From the NCBI GenBank assembly GCA_964409675.1, contig CAYPEF010000043.1, positions 1 through 16,395 of the forward strand: DNA of 16,395 nt. Direction: 5' to 3'. Numbering within the stretch: position 1 is the stretch's first letter; every line of letters begins with the position of its first letter. The notes beneath the pieces are model-generated. The model worked only from the letters and a program-made list of their open reading frames with translations. It had not been told where the DNA came from and searched no databases. This document shows positions 1 to 7,914 of this stretch, piece by piece. The position numbers were made by a program, and so were the translations under genes. This DNA comes from CAYMDD01 sp964409675 (GTDB lineage Bacteria > Pseudomonadota > Alphaproteobacteria > Rickettsiales > SXRF01).

Positions 1-89
1 GCAGCATCCAGTTCCAGACGTCACGGGAATTCCCGGTGCACCCGCTGGAGGAAATACAAAGCGGGCATCCGGGGGATATTATGGTATGA
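1..89 (+). CDS. 3' end of an unidentified gene (partial)
   Basis: Reading from base 3, the frame is open from the window edge to a TGA at 87-89 and would give about 28 C-terminal residues ending HPGDIMV. Codon use is GC-rich like the conserved genes nearby. The stop is followed directly by a palindromic repeat, and the gene would converge on creA. I do not recognise the family. It is too short to exclude a chance open frame, because the neighbouring frames are also open over this distance. Confidence 0.35.
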   Translation, partial: SIQFQTSREFPVHPLEEIQSGHPGDIMV

Positions 90-94
90 TTTTT

Positions 95-164
95 CCCTCC
101 CCCTGGAGGGGGGAGGATAGATTTTCTTAAGCGCCTGCGCTTTAGAAAAGCTTGGAGGGGGTGA
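95..164 (-). repeat. Composite palindromic repeat, copy 1 (inverted relative to copy 2)
   Basis: The element has two parts: a GC-rich hairpin (CCTCCCCC at 96-103 pairing with GGGGGAGG at 109-116) and a second hairpin with 13-nt arms (122-134 and 137-149, one mismatch) around AAGCGC/GCGCTT. Its reverse complement aligns along its length with 192-265, so the two are diverged copies of one element in opposite orientation. The hairpins may also help end transcription from the gene at 1-89, though there is no clean T-run. Confidence 0.65.
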
Positions 165-191
165 AAGCCTGTCAGTAGAGCCGCACCGATG

Positions 192-265
192 TCACCCTCA
201 CCCAGCATCTGTCTCAAGCGCAAGTGCGCTAAGAAGATGCAACCCTCTCCCCTCAAGGGAGAGGG
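192..265 (+). repeat. Composite palindromic repeat, copy 2
   Basis: The order is TCACCCTCACCC, an imperfect hairpin around AAGCGCAAGTGCGCT, then a perfect 9-bp stem, CCCTCTCCC (243-251) with GGGAGAGGG (257-265). It matches the reverse complement of 95-164. It ends nine bases downstream of the creA stop codon on the - strand, so the strong stem could act as a 3' stabiliser or weak terminator for rne-creA. An open frame reading through it on the + strand is not credible as a gene. Confidence 0.7.
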
Positions 266-273
266 AAAGAGAG

Positions 274-780
274 TTACTTCTTCAGATACTCGGCGCAACT
301 CTGCACGCCTGCTTCTGCGCCCCAGGGCATCACGGGCACGGCGGAGGTGGAGTTTTTGGGGGAGCCTTCGATGGGACGGTCGGAATAGACGACATAGACC
401 AGCGTGTTGCGCGCCGTGTCGCAACCGCGGACGATTTGCATTTTCTTGAAGATGAGGGAGCGCGATTCGCGGTAAACGATATCGCCCTGCTCGAACTTCT
501 TGCGGAAACGGATGGGGCCGACCTGGCGGCAGGAGAGCGAGATATCCGAGACTTCCTCGGCTACGCCGAACATGCCCTTCACACCGCCTTTTTCCGGGGC
601 AGTGAAATAGCAAGCCACGCCCTCCACATCCGGGTCATCCAGCCCGTAGGTGGCGATTTTGTCGTTGGGTGTGAGGGCGTTCCAGACGGTGGATTTTTTG
701 AAGATGAGATCCGTGTCATCAGCCTGCGCGGCGGAGGCGGCAAGTAGTACAAGCATAATAGCGCGACGCACTGTTTTCAT
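274..780 (-). CDS. creA: CreA family periplasmic protein
   Basis: The 168-residue product matches the CreA family (about 157 aa in E. coli). Recognisable blocks are DDPDVEGVACYF (residues ~48-59), a segment ending SDISLSCRQVGPI, and the diagnostic C-terminal EGSPKNSTSAVPVMPW. Residues 1-20 form a signal peptide (basic MKTVRR, hydrophobic stretch, then AQA before DD), so the mature protein should be periplasmic. Three mature cysteines could form a disulfide. The biochemical role of CreA is not established; the name comes from its place in the E. coli cre locus, and no creBCD genes are visible here. The ATG lies four bases after the rne stop with only a weak ribosome site, which suggests transcription and translation coupled to rne. 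Two palindromic repeats follow the gene. Confidence 0.9.
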   Translation of the reverse strand: MKTVRRAIMLVLLAASAAQADDTDLIFKKSTVWNALTPNDKIATYGLDDPDVEGVACYFTAPEKGGVKGMFGVAEEVSDISLSCRQVGPIRFRKKFEQGDIVYRESRSLIFKKMQIVRGCDTARNTLVYVVYSDRPIEGSPKNSTSAVPVMPWGAEAGVQSCAEYLKK

Positions 781-784
781 GATG

Positions 785-3388
785 CTAATCCAGCTCGATC
801 ATTTTCTGCCACCAGCCTTTGCGGGCGGGTTCGCCTTCCGGGCGCTGGGTGGGGGTGGGGGTGGGCGGAGTCGTGTTCCAGGCGGGCGCGGGCTGGAAGG
901 ATTCGCTGTAATTGCTCGGCGCGACGGAAATGGAGGTAACTTCGTTTTCCGCCGGGAAGCGATCTTCGCGGGGAGCGGAAGCTTCACGCGGCTCACCTTC
1001 GGCGTTGCCATTGCGCTCGCCGTCTTTCCACCGGCGGCGTCCGCGTCCACGGCCACGGCTGCCGCGTGCAGGGCGGGGCTCGAAATTATCGTCGGCGGGT
1101 ACGGCTTCGGTGGTTTCCGAGATGGCTTCTTCTTCCGTCTCGGAGGTTTCCGCTTCGCCCTCATTGCGGGCGGTCATGCCGTCATTCTCGCGGTCGCGTC
1201 CGCCGCGCCTTCTGCGGCGTCTGCGCGGGCGGTCGCGGGTGGGGCGTTCTTCCAGCGATTCTTCACCGGCTTCGGCTTCCATCGGTTCTTCGATGGTTTC
1301 CAGCACGTCCTCGGCGGCGACGGGGGGGAGCGCGTTGCGGTTGCCCCGGCGGTCACGGTCACGGTGGCGGTCGCGCCGTCCTTCCTCGCGCTCGGCGCGT
1401 TGCTGGCCGGTTTTGCGAGTGCGCTCGATGGTGAAGTTGGAGGCAGTCATATCATGGTCGATCAGCACCTGGATCTGCACACCATAGCGCTCCTCGATGC
1501 TGCTCAGCAGCGCGCGCTTGTGGTTGAGCAGGTGCAGCGCCATATGCTCGGGGGCGGAGAGTTTCAGCAGCTGCCAGTTGCCGGCGGCGGCGTCTTTTTC
1601 CAGCGAGCGGATGATCTGGATGGTCATGGATTCGTTGGAGCGGATGACGCCGCGGCCAATGCAGTGCGGGCATTGCACGGTGCTGGCTTCGGCGATGCTC
1701 GGGCGCAGGCGCTGGCGTGACATTTCCAGCAGGCCGAACGGGCTGATGCGACCCAGCTGGATTTTGGCGCGGTCGGATTTCAGCGCTTCCTTTAGCGTGC
1801 GCTCGACGTTGCGGCGGTTGCGCGATTCCATCATGTCAATGAAGTCGATCACGATCAGCCCGGCCAAATCGCGCAGGCGCAGCTGGCGGGCGATTTCGGT
1901 GGCGGCCTCCAGGTTGGTCTTGGCGGCGGTTTCCTCGATATTGCGCTCGCCGGTGGAGCGGCCCGAGTTGACGTCGATGGAGATCAGGGCCTCGGTGGGC
2001 GAGAGCACGATATAGCCGCCGCTTTTCAGCTTCACCACGGGGTCGTGCATGGAAAGCAGCTGTTCCTCGATGCCATAGGCATAAAAGAGCGGAGTGTTGT
2101 CGCGGTAGTGCTTCACGCGCGGGGTATGGCTGGGGAGCAGCATTTTCATGAAGTCGCGCGCGGTTTTATAGCCTTCGTCACCTTCGACCATTAATTCAGC
2201 GATGTCGCTGGTGTACTGGTCGCGGATGGCGCGCTTGATCAGGTCGGATTCTTCATAAATGAGCGCGGGCGCGGTGGAGGCGAGCGTGTTTTCGCGCACC
2301 TGGTTCCAGAGCTTCACCAGATAGTCGAAGTCGCGCTTGATTTCGGTGCGGGTGCGGTCGATGCCGGCAGTGCGGATAATGACGCTCATGCCGCGCGCGG
2401 TCTTGAGTTCGGCCATCACCTGCTTCAGGCGCTTGCGGGTGTCGCCATCGGAGATTTTGCGCGAAACGCCGCCGTCGCGCGGGGAGTTCGGCATCAGCAC
2501 GCAGTAGCGGCCCGGGAGCGAGAGGTAGGTGGTGAGCGAGACGCCCTTGTTGCCGCGTTCTTCCTTGATCACCTGCACCAGCACCACCTGCCCGCGCTTG
2601 ATGACTTCCTGGATGCGGTAGCGCTTGAAGAAGGGCACGCGCTTGTTGCGCGACGAAATTTCTTCTTCTTCATTGACGATGGTTTCCACATCGTCGCCGT
2701 TGCCGTCTTCGCGCTTTGGTTTTTCGGCGGTTTCGGCGTCGGCGGGAAGCCCGGTTGCCGGTTCGGCGTTGATGGCGGATTCGGGGAATGCGGGAGAGGA
2801 TTCCGCACCGTCCAGCGGCTCGGATTGCAAGAATTCATTGCGCGCGGCCTCGGCCTGCGCCGGGGTTTCTTCCTGCAGCGTAAAGAATTCGGATTGCAGC
2901 GTGATGGAGTCCATCGGCTCCATCGGCGAGACGGGGATGGTGAATTCCATCGGCACGATGCCGGGTTCCGATGTATCCGCCTCACCCTCGACCTGCTCCA
3001 GCGGCATGTCGGCAGCGGCGAGCGTGGCGTCGGTAATGGCTTTTTCATCCCCGGTTTCATTGTCATGTGGCTCATCGCCTTCGTCGGCGTCGAGCATCGC
3101 CTGCTGCTCGACTTCCTCGATCAGGCGTTTGCGGTCGGAGACGGGGATCTGGTAATAATCCGGGTGGATTTCGGCGAAAGGCAGGAAACCCTGCTTGCCG
3201 CCGCCATATTCCACGAAGGCCGCCTGCAAGGAAGGCTCGACGCGGGTGATCTTGGCGAGGTAGATATTGCCCTTCAGCTGCTTTTTGGCGGCGGTGACAA
3301 AATCGAATTCGTAAATCTGCGAATTATCGGCGATGGCGACGCGCATTTCCTCCGGGTGGAGAGCGTCGATCAGCATGCGTTTGGTCAT
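785..3388 (-). CDS. rne: Ribonuclease E
   Basis: This 867-residue endoribonuclease of the RNase E/G family starts RNA decay and processes rRNA and tRNA precursors. The S1 RNA-binding domain begins at ~35 (GNIYLAKITRVEPSLQAAFVE) and is split by an acidic, low-complexity insert of ~150 residues (~95-248), resuming at VPFFKRYRIQEVIKRGQ. Such inserts are known in alphaproteobacterial RNase E. The DNase I-like catalytic core has both metal-binding aspartates, in ISIDVNSGRSTGERN (D472) and LIVIDFIDM (D515). The Zn-link CPHCIGRG (C573, C576) joins protomers. The tail from ~660 is disordered with arginine-rich blocks (RPRRRRRRRGG; RGRGRGRRRW) alternating with acidic stretches, as expected of a degradosome scaffold and RNA-binding region, and ends KGWWQKMIELD. 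A GAGGA site sits upstream of the ATG. creA follows after four bases. A long leader with a hairpin (3389-3754) suggests feedback control. Confidence 0.96.
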   Translation of the reverse strand: MTKRMLIDALHPEEMRVAIADNSQIYEFDFVTAAKKQLKGNIYLAKITRVEPSLQAAFVEYGGGKQGFLPFAEIHPDYYQIPVSDRKRLIEEVEQQAMLDADEGDEPHDNETGDEKAITDATLAAADMPLEQVEGEADTSEPGIVPMEFTIPVSPMEPMDSITLQSEFFTLQEETPAQAEAARNEFLQSEPLDGAESSPAFPESAINAEPATGLPADAETAEKPKREDGNGDDVETIVNEEEEISSRNKRVPFFKRYRIQEVIKRGQVVLVQVIKEERGNKGVSLTTYLSLPGRYCVLMPNSPRDGGVSRKISDGDTRKRLKQVMAELKTARGMSVIIRTAGIDRTRTEIKRDFDYLVKLWNQVRENTLASTAPALIYEESDLIKRAIRDQYTSDIAELMVEGDEGYKTARDFMKMLLPSHTPRVKHYRDNTPLFYAYGIEEQLLSMHDPVVKLKSGGYIVLSPTEALISIDVNSGRSTGERNIEETAAKTNLEAATEIARQLRLRDLAGLIVIDFIDMMESRNRRNVERTLKEALKSDRAKIQLGRISPFGLLEMSRQRLRPSIAEASTVQCPHCIGRGVIRSNESMTIQIIRSLEKDAAAGNWQLLKLSAPEHMALHLLNHKRALLSSIEERYGVQIQVLIDHDMTASNFTIERTRKTGQQRAEREEGRRDRHRDRDRRGNRNALPPVAAEDVLETIEEPMEAEAGEESLEERPTRDRPRRRRRRRGGRDRENDGMTARNEGEAETSETEEEAISETTEAVPADDNFEPRPARGSRGRGRGRRRWKDGERNGNAEGEPREASAPREDRFPAENEVTSISVAPSNYSESFQPAPAWNTTPPTPTPTQRPEGEPARKGWWQKMIELD

Positions 3389-3733
3389 AATAGTCCTCTT
3401 GGTATGGGACTGACCGGATTCCTGCGCCGATGGCGTCAGATGAAATGATGCATTCTCCGCCTGCGTTACGGCACGGCTGTTCGCGCCGCGCGCCCGATCA
3501 GGGGCAGCGGACAGGACAGGCGCGGATGCGCGGCATGGGGGAAGAATGTGGGTAATGTCATCGTTTCATCGACCATCGGTCGGAGTTCGGTCAGTATGTC
3601 GGGTGAATGGGATATATTTAAATAGTATGGTTGTCGGTTGTATAGCGTTGATCGTAGGGTATCCCGGGCGGAGCGCGGCAGATGTTCTCATGATGCATCC
3701 TGCGGCGCGGCTCAATCCGGAATAAATTCCGTG

Positions 3734-3751
3734 AAGGCAAGATGTTGCCTT
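3734..3751 (-). other. Hairpin at predicted 5' end of the rne leader
   Basis: A perfect 7-bp stem (AAGGCAA with TTGCCTT) encloses a CATC loop on the - strand. It lies within a few bases of the start site predicted from the promoter at 3761-3789. A 5'-terminal stem is a known way to shield mRNA from 5'-end-dependent RNase E attack; applying that here is inference. Confidence 0.4.
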
Positions 3752-3760
3752 ATGGACGCC

Positions 3761-3789
3761 ACTATAGCCGAGCTTTTGGCATTTCACAA
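3761..3789 (-). promoter_or_regulatory. Candidate sigma70 promoter for rne
   Basis: On the - strand, TTGTGA (3784-3789) is followed by a 17-bp spacer and TATAGT (3761-3766). Transcription would start near 3754, giving a ~365-nt leader before the rne ATG. For comparison, E. coli rne has an unusually long leader of about 360 nt that mediates autoregulation. Confidence 0.45.
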
Positions 3790-3810
3790 TCGACTTTTTC
3801 GATCTGCCAG

Positions 3811-3838
3811 TTGTGCGAGGAAAAAAACACGCTAGAAT
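3811..3838 (+). promoter_or_regulatory. Candidate promoter for the amidase-mrcA operon
   Basis: TTGTGC (3811-3816), a 16-bp spacer and TAGAAT (3833-3838) would start transcription near 3845, about 19 nt before the ATG at 3864. The -35 box is weak. If the promoter is real, the in-frame GTG at 3813 cannot be the translation start. Confidence 0.35.
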
Positions 3839-3863
3839 CAGCGCGCAACCCACGCCGCACCTC

Positions 3864-5129
3864 ATGCATAAGCCATTCTATTTCTTATTTATATTATTCT
3901 TCTCATGGCTGTTTGCCAGTGAGGGCGCACTGGCTGGCGCTCCTGGTTTAAGCATTAAAGCGGGAAAAGAGGCGGAAATCATCACCCTGACCGCACCCGA
4001 AAAAGGAAAAATCAAATATTTCCAGCTGGATAATCCGCCGCGCCTAGCGGTGGACCTGCCAAATTACCAGGGCCCGCGCAAGATCGGCCTGCCCGGCGGC
4101 TATGCGGGAGCGGTGAAAGCGGTGCGTATCGCCCAGTTCAACCCGCAGGTAGTGCGCGTGGTGTTTGAACTGGCGAAGCCCGGGATTCCGCTGGAAGCGC
4201 AGGTGAGCGACAACGAGGTAAAGCTCACCTTCCGCACCCCTTCCCCGTCAGCCGGGGATACGCTTAGAGAAGCAAAATCACCGGCGCCGGAAAAGGAAAA
4301 ATCGGCCAAGCAAACCCCGGCGAACAAGCAAGCGGCGGAGAAAGAACGGCCCATCAAGGAACAGTCCGTAAAAGAAAAGAAGGAATCCCAAAAAGAATCC
4401 AAAGCGCATACCAAAAAGGAGCGCTCCGAGGAAAGCAAGCCGATGATCGTGATCGACGCCGGCCACGGCGGGCAGGATCCCGGTGCGCAAGGGCCGGACG
4501 GCACATATGAAAAAGAGATCGTGCTGGAATATGCCCGTTCGCTCAAACGCGCCCTGCTTGCCACCGGGCGCTACCGGGTGACGCTCACCCGCGACGGCGA
4601 TTATTTCATCCTGCTGCGCCAACGCACGGCGATCGCGCGCAAGGCCGGGGGCGATTTATTCATCTCGCTGCACGCCGATTCGGCGCCAGGCATCGAGGCA
4701 CGCGGTCTTTCAGTCTATACTCTCTCCGAGACCGCCTCGGACGCGGAAGCGGGCGCACTGGCCGCCAGCGAAAACCGGTCGGATGCGCTTTCAGGGATGG
4801 ACCTCTCACACGAGAGCGAGGATGTGGCGAATATCCTGATCTCGCTCGCCCAGCGCGAAACCAATAATACCTCCGCGATGTTTGCCGATCTCCTGGTGCG
4901 CGGCCTGACGAAGCAGGAGGTGACGCTGCTGTCGCATGCGCACCGCTTCGCCGGTTTCGCCGTGCTGAAAGCGCCGGACATGCCCTCGGTGCTGGTGGAG
5001 ACCGGGTTCATCTCGCACCCCGAGGAGGAGCGGCTGCTGAAAAGCAGGCGTTATCGCGAACAGCTGGTGAAAGGACTGGTTGACGGAATCGACAGATTCT
5101 TCCAAAAGAGGCGCGAAGGGATTTTATGA
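3864..5129 (+). CDS. N-acetylmuramoyl-L-alanine amidase with AMIN domain (AmiC-like)
   Basis: This 421-residue periplasmic zinc amidase cuts the bond between N-acetylmuramic acid and the stem peptide, typically to split septal peptidoglycan. Residues 1-25 form a signal peptide (MHKPFYFLFILFFSWLF, then ALAGA). An AMIN domain (~30-125) should target it to the cell wall or division site. A Lys/Glu/Ser-rich linker (~130-190) leads to the Amidase_3 domain starting MIVIDAGHGGQDPGAQG. Zinc ligands are H201, E216 (TYEKEI) and H270 (SLHADS), and the catalytic glutamate is E379 (VLVETGF). A segment at ~290-350 corresponds to the inhibitory helix region of AmiC relatives, so activation by an EnvC/NlpD-type LytM protein is likely. 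I start at ATG 3864 because it gives a clean signal peptide; a GTG at 3813 would add 17 residues before it. The stop overlaps the mrcA ATG by 4 nt. Confidence 0.92.
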   Translation: MHKPFYFLFILFFSWLFASEGALAGAPGLSIKAGKEAEIITLTAPEKGKIKYFQLDNPPRLAVDLPNYQGPRKIGLPGGYAGAVKAVRIAQFNPQVVRVVFELAKPGIPLEAQVSDNEVKLTFRTPSPSAGDTLREAKSPAPEKEKSAKQTPANKQAAEKERPIKEQSVKEKKESQKESKAHTKKERSEESKPMIVIDAGHGGQDPGAQGPDGTYEKEIVLEYARSLKRALLATGRYRVTLTRDGDYFILLRQRTAIARKAGGDLFISLHADSAPGIEARGLSVYTLSETASDAEAGALAASENRSDALSGMDLSHESEDVANILISLAQRETNNTSAMFADLLVRGLTKQEVTLLSHAHRFAGFAVLKAPDMPSVLVETGFISHPEEERLLKSRRYREQLVKGLVDGIDRFFQKRREGIL

Positions 5130-7735
5130 AATCTGTCAGCAGCCTCCTCCTCAGCGCACTCGGCTGGGCGTTTACGCTTTTATGCTCGGGCATCATCCTC
5201 GGCTGCATCGCGCTGATTCTGCTGTTCAATCATTACAGCAAGGATTTGCCCGATTACGGGCAGCTGGCCCAATATGACCCGCCGACGGTGACGCGCCTTT
5301 ATGCCGCCGACGGACGGCTGCTTGCCGAATACGCCACTGAAAAACGTGTATTCGTGCCGCTGCCTGCTATTCCAAAGCGCGTGATTTACGCGTTCCTCTC
5401 CGCCGAGGATAAGAATTTCTACAAGCATACCGGCATCGACCTCACCGGCATCGGGCGCGCGGTCTATACGAATATCCTTTATTACGGCCAGGGGCGCTCG
5501 CTCTCCGGCGGCTCCACCATCACCCAGCAGGTAGTGAAGAATTTCCTGCTCTCCAACGAAAAATCGCTGGAGCGCAAGATAAAGGAAGCCATCCTGGCGC
5601 TGCGCATCAGCCAGGTATATAGCAAGGATAAGATTCTGGAGCTGTACCTGAATGAAATCTTTCTCGGCATGCGCTCATATGGCGTGGCGGCGGCCTCGCT
5701 TAATTATTTTAATAAGTCATTGGACGAACTAACCATCGAAGAAGCGGCGCTGCTGGCCACCATGCCCAAGGCCCCCTCTTCGTACGACCCGCGCAAGAAA
5801 TATGAGGAAGCCAAGACCCGGCGCGACTGGGTGATCGGCCGTATGCGTGAGGACGGGTATATTACCGACGAAGAGGCGAAAACCGCCATCTCGATGCCGA
5901 TTACCCTGCGCTCGCGCGCGCCGGATGACGTGGTGTCGGCGGAATTTTTCGCCGAGGAAGTACGCCGCTGGCTTGCCGCCAAATACGGCGAGAACGTGCT
6001 TTATGAAGGCGGGCTGGTGGTAAAGACCACCATCGACCCCGCCATGCAGCAAATGGCCGACCGGGCGCTGCGCCACGCGCTGATCGATTATGACCGCCGG
6101 CGCGGCTACCGCGGGCCGGTGAAAAAACTGCTTTCCATGGACAAATGGAAGGAAACGCTGGAGCAAATGCTCAAGGAAGACCACCATTTGATCGAGCGGC
6201 AGACGCTGGCGGCGGTGACCGCGGTGGAAAACAGCAAAGCCACCATCAGCTTCGCTGACGGCAAAACCGGCATCATCCCCTTTTCGCTGCTCAAATGGAC
6301 CCGCCGCGTGGTGAGCGACGGCGTGCTGGGGCCGGAGGTGAAAAAGGCAAGCGACGTGCTGGGCGTGGGCGATATCGTTATTGTCGGCCAGCCTTCGGAC
6401 GAGCAGTTGAAGCTGGTGGCGGAAGCAGAGCGCAAGAATGCGTGGGATTTGCAGCAGGTGCCGGCGGTAAACGGCGCGCTGGTGGCGGTGGACCCGCATA
6501 CCGGCAAGGTGCTGGCGCTTTCGGGCGGCTATGCCTACGGCGGCACCGAGTTCAACCGCGCCACGCAGGCCAAGCGCCAGCCGGGTTCTTCCTTCAAGCC
6601 GTTCGTCTATATGGCGGGGCTGGAAAACGGCTTCACCCCCTCCACCATCCTGCTCGACGCGCCCGTGGAGATGAGCCAGGGCGCGGGCATGCCGACCTGG
6701 AAGCCGCAGAATTACCATGACGATTATCTGGGCCCGACCACGTTACGCGTAGGCCTGGAGAAATCGCGCAATACGATGACGGTACGTCTGGCGCAAATCA
6801 TCGGCATCGACCGCGTGTTGGAAATGGGACGGCGCATGGGAATTTACGACAAGCCGCCGCGGAATTTCTCCATCGTCCTCGGGGCTTCGGAGACAACTTT
6901 GTTGCGTATGGCTAATGCTTATTCGATGATCATCAATGGCGGCAAGCAGGTGCTCCCCTCGCTGGTGGAGCGCATCGAGGACCGGCACGGCAAGACGATT
7001 TACCGGCGCGACGAACGCCCCTGCCCGGCCTGCACGGTGCTCGATATCGACAATCTTCCCGCCGATCTCACCCCGCCCATCCCCGCCGACAAACGCGTGC
7101 AGCTGATCGACCCGCGCGTGGCCTATCAGATCACCTCGATGATGGAAGGCGTGGTGCAGCGCGGCACGGCAACGCGCGCGAAATCCCTGAACCGTCCCAT
7201 CGCCGGCAAAACCGGCACCACCAATGACAGCAACGACACCTGGTTCATCGGCGCGACGCCCGACCTGGTGGCGGGCGTCTTCATCGGCTATGACCGGCCG
7301 CAGACGCTCGGCAAGAAGGAAACCGGCGGCAGCGTGGCGCTGCCCGGCTTCATCTATTTCATGCAGGAGGCGCTGAAGGGGGTGCCCGCCAAGCCGTTCC
7401 GCATTCCGCAAGGCGTCCAGCTGGTGCGGGTGGATCTGCATACCGGCCAGCCGGTGGAAGCAGGCATGGAGAGCGGCGGTCAGATGATCCAGGAAGCCTT
7501 CGTCGTCGGCCCGCCCATCTTCAAGCCCGGCGCGACGCCGGTGACGGAGATTCCACAGGTTGCAGCGCCTGTTGATACCGGCGATGCGCCGGTAGTACTG
7601 CAAACCGTACCCCCCGCGCCGGTGGACACTCTCCCTTGGCACCAGAACCCGGCCGCACCGGTGACTATTCCGGCTGCCCCGCCGGTGACCGGTGCGCCGG
7701 CAGCGCCAACAGAGGGAACGGGAGGATTGTATTAA
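5126..7735 (+). CDS. mrcA: Class A penicillin-binding protein 1A
   Basis: This 869-residue bifunctional enzyme polymerises lipid II into glycan strands and cross-links the peptides. One N-terminal membrane helix (~10-35) anchors it in the inner membrane. The GT51 glycosyltransferase domain (~55-235) has the catalytic glutamate E94 in SAEDKNFYKHTG, plus GGSTITQQ (128-135). An OB-like linker domain (~320-440) precedes the transpeptidase, whose motifs are all intact: SSFK (nucleophile S488, K491), SRN (547-549) and KTGT (695-698). A CPAC pair (633-636) lies in the periplasmic part. The tail after ~800 is rich in Pro, Ala and Val and probably disordered. The ATG overlaps the amidase stop (ATGA), so the two are translationally coupled. 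Coupling a wall-cutting and a wall-building enzyme is common in this class. The next 170 bp are AT-rich with no obvious terminator hairpin. Confidence 0.96.
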   Translation: MKSVSSLLLSALGWAFTLLCSGIILGCIALILLFNHYSKDLPDYGQLAQYDPPTVTRLYAADGRLLAEYATEKRVFVPLPAIPKRVIYAFLSAEDKNFYKHTGIDLTGIGRAVYTNILYYGQGRSLSGGSTITQQVVKNFLLSNEKSLERKIKEAILALRISQVYSKDKILELYLNEIFLGMRSYGVAAASLNYFNKSLDELTIEEAALLATMPKAPSSYDPRKKYEEAKTRRDWVIGRMREDGYITDEEAKTAISMPITLRSRAPDDVVSAEFFAEEVRRWLAAKYGENVLYEGGLVVKTTIDPAMQQMADRALRHALIDYDRRRGYRGPVKKLLSMDKWKETLEQMLKEDHHLIERQTLAAVTAVENSKATISFADGKTGIIPFSLLKWTRRVVSDGVLGPEVKKASDVLGVGDIVIVGQPSDEQLKLVAEAERKNAWDLQQVPAVNGALVAVDPHTGKVLALSGGYAYGGTEFNRATQAKRQPGSSFKPFVYMAGLENGFTPSTILLDAPVEMSQGAGMPTWKPQNYHDDYLGPTTLRVGLEKSRNTMTVRLAQIIGIDRVLEMGRRMGIYDKPPRNFSIVLGASETTLLRMANAYSMIINGGKQVLPSLVERIEDRHGKTIYRRDERPCPACTVLDIDNLPADLTPPIPADKRVQLIDPRVAYQITSMMEGVVQRGTATRAKSLNRPIAGKTGTTNDSNDTWFIGATPDLVAGVFIGYDRPQTLGKKETGGSVALPGFIYFMQEALKGVPAKPFRIPQGVQLVRVDLHTGQPVEAGMESGGQMIQEAFVVGPPIFKPGATPVTEIPQVAAPVDTGDAPVVLQTVPPAPVDTLPWHQNPAAPVTIPAAPPVTGAPAAPTEGTGGLY

Positions 7736-7852
7736 GATTTTGTTCTAATGTTTATGCTTTTCTAGCAAAGTATTAAAAAATTAGAGATAAGTGTATAGAT
7801 ACACCATCAGTATTTCATTGAAACAATTAGAGAAATGCTCCAACGGTTCTAT

Positions 7853-7881
7853 TTGATTTTTTAATTAATAAAAATTATATT
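7853..7881 (+). promoter_or_regulatory. Candidate sigma70 promoter of the receiver-domain gene
   Basis: TTGATT (7853-7858), a 17-bp spacer and TATATT (7876-7881) predict a start near 7888, some 27 nt before the chosen ATG. The surrounding 7736-7908 is strikingly AT-rich, which makes chance matches easier. The perfect inverted repeat at 7861-7891 covers the spacer and the -10 box. Confidence 0.45.
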
Positions 7882-7891
7882 TATTAATTAA
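7861..7891. repeat. Perfect 12-bp inverted repeat over the promoter (operator-like)
   Basis: TTAATTAATAAA (7861-7872) and its exact reverse complement (7880-7891) flank a 7-bp AT spacer. The repeat overlaps the predicted -10 box and start site, as a repressor site would. It could instead be only a consequence of extreme AT content. Confidence 0.5.
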
Positions 7892-7914
7892 CAATATGAA
7901 TTTAGCCAGTGCAG

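Larger units (their letters stand above)
3389..3863. other. Gene-free divergent control region between rne and the amidase gene
   Basis: No convincing protein is encoded here; the open frames lack ribosome sites and family resemblance. It holds a good - strand promoter candidate (3761-3789), a weaker + strand one (3811-3838), an AT-rich patch (3611-3627), and two small hairpins on the - strand just after the predicted rne start site: AAGGCAA/TTGCCTT around a four-base loop (3734-3751) and CGGAA/TTCCG (3718-3731). The 3389-3540 part is GC-rich and featureless to me. Confidence 0.6.

Noticed and set aside
189..449. 86-codon + strand frame over the palindromic repeat and the creA 3' end
   Set aside because: The product is Arg-rich low complexity that reads the repeat and antisense creA.
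650..1720. Long + strand open frame of 356 codons opposite rne and creA
   Set aside because: It is antisense to clear RNase E coding sequence, has a low-complexity Gly/Ala/Phe composition from mirrored Arg/Glu codons, and shows no ribosome site.
3566..3865. Possible 99-aa gene on the - strand upstream of rne
   Set aside because: No ribosome site or recognisable domain; the region fits better as a divergent promoter and rne leader.
5729..6718. Open frame of 329 codons on the - strand within mrcA
   Set aside because: The opposite strand encodes intact PBP1A domains; the antisense product is His/Arg/Gly-rich with no family resemblance.
7736..7852. Terminator for mrcA
   Set aside because: The AT-rich sequence has no GC-stemmed hairpin followed by a T-run; only weak AT inverted repeats are seen.
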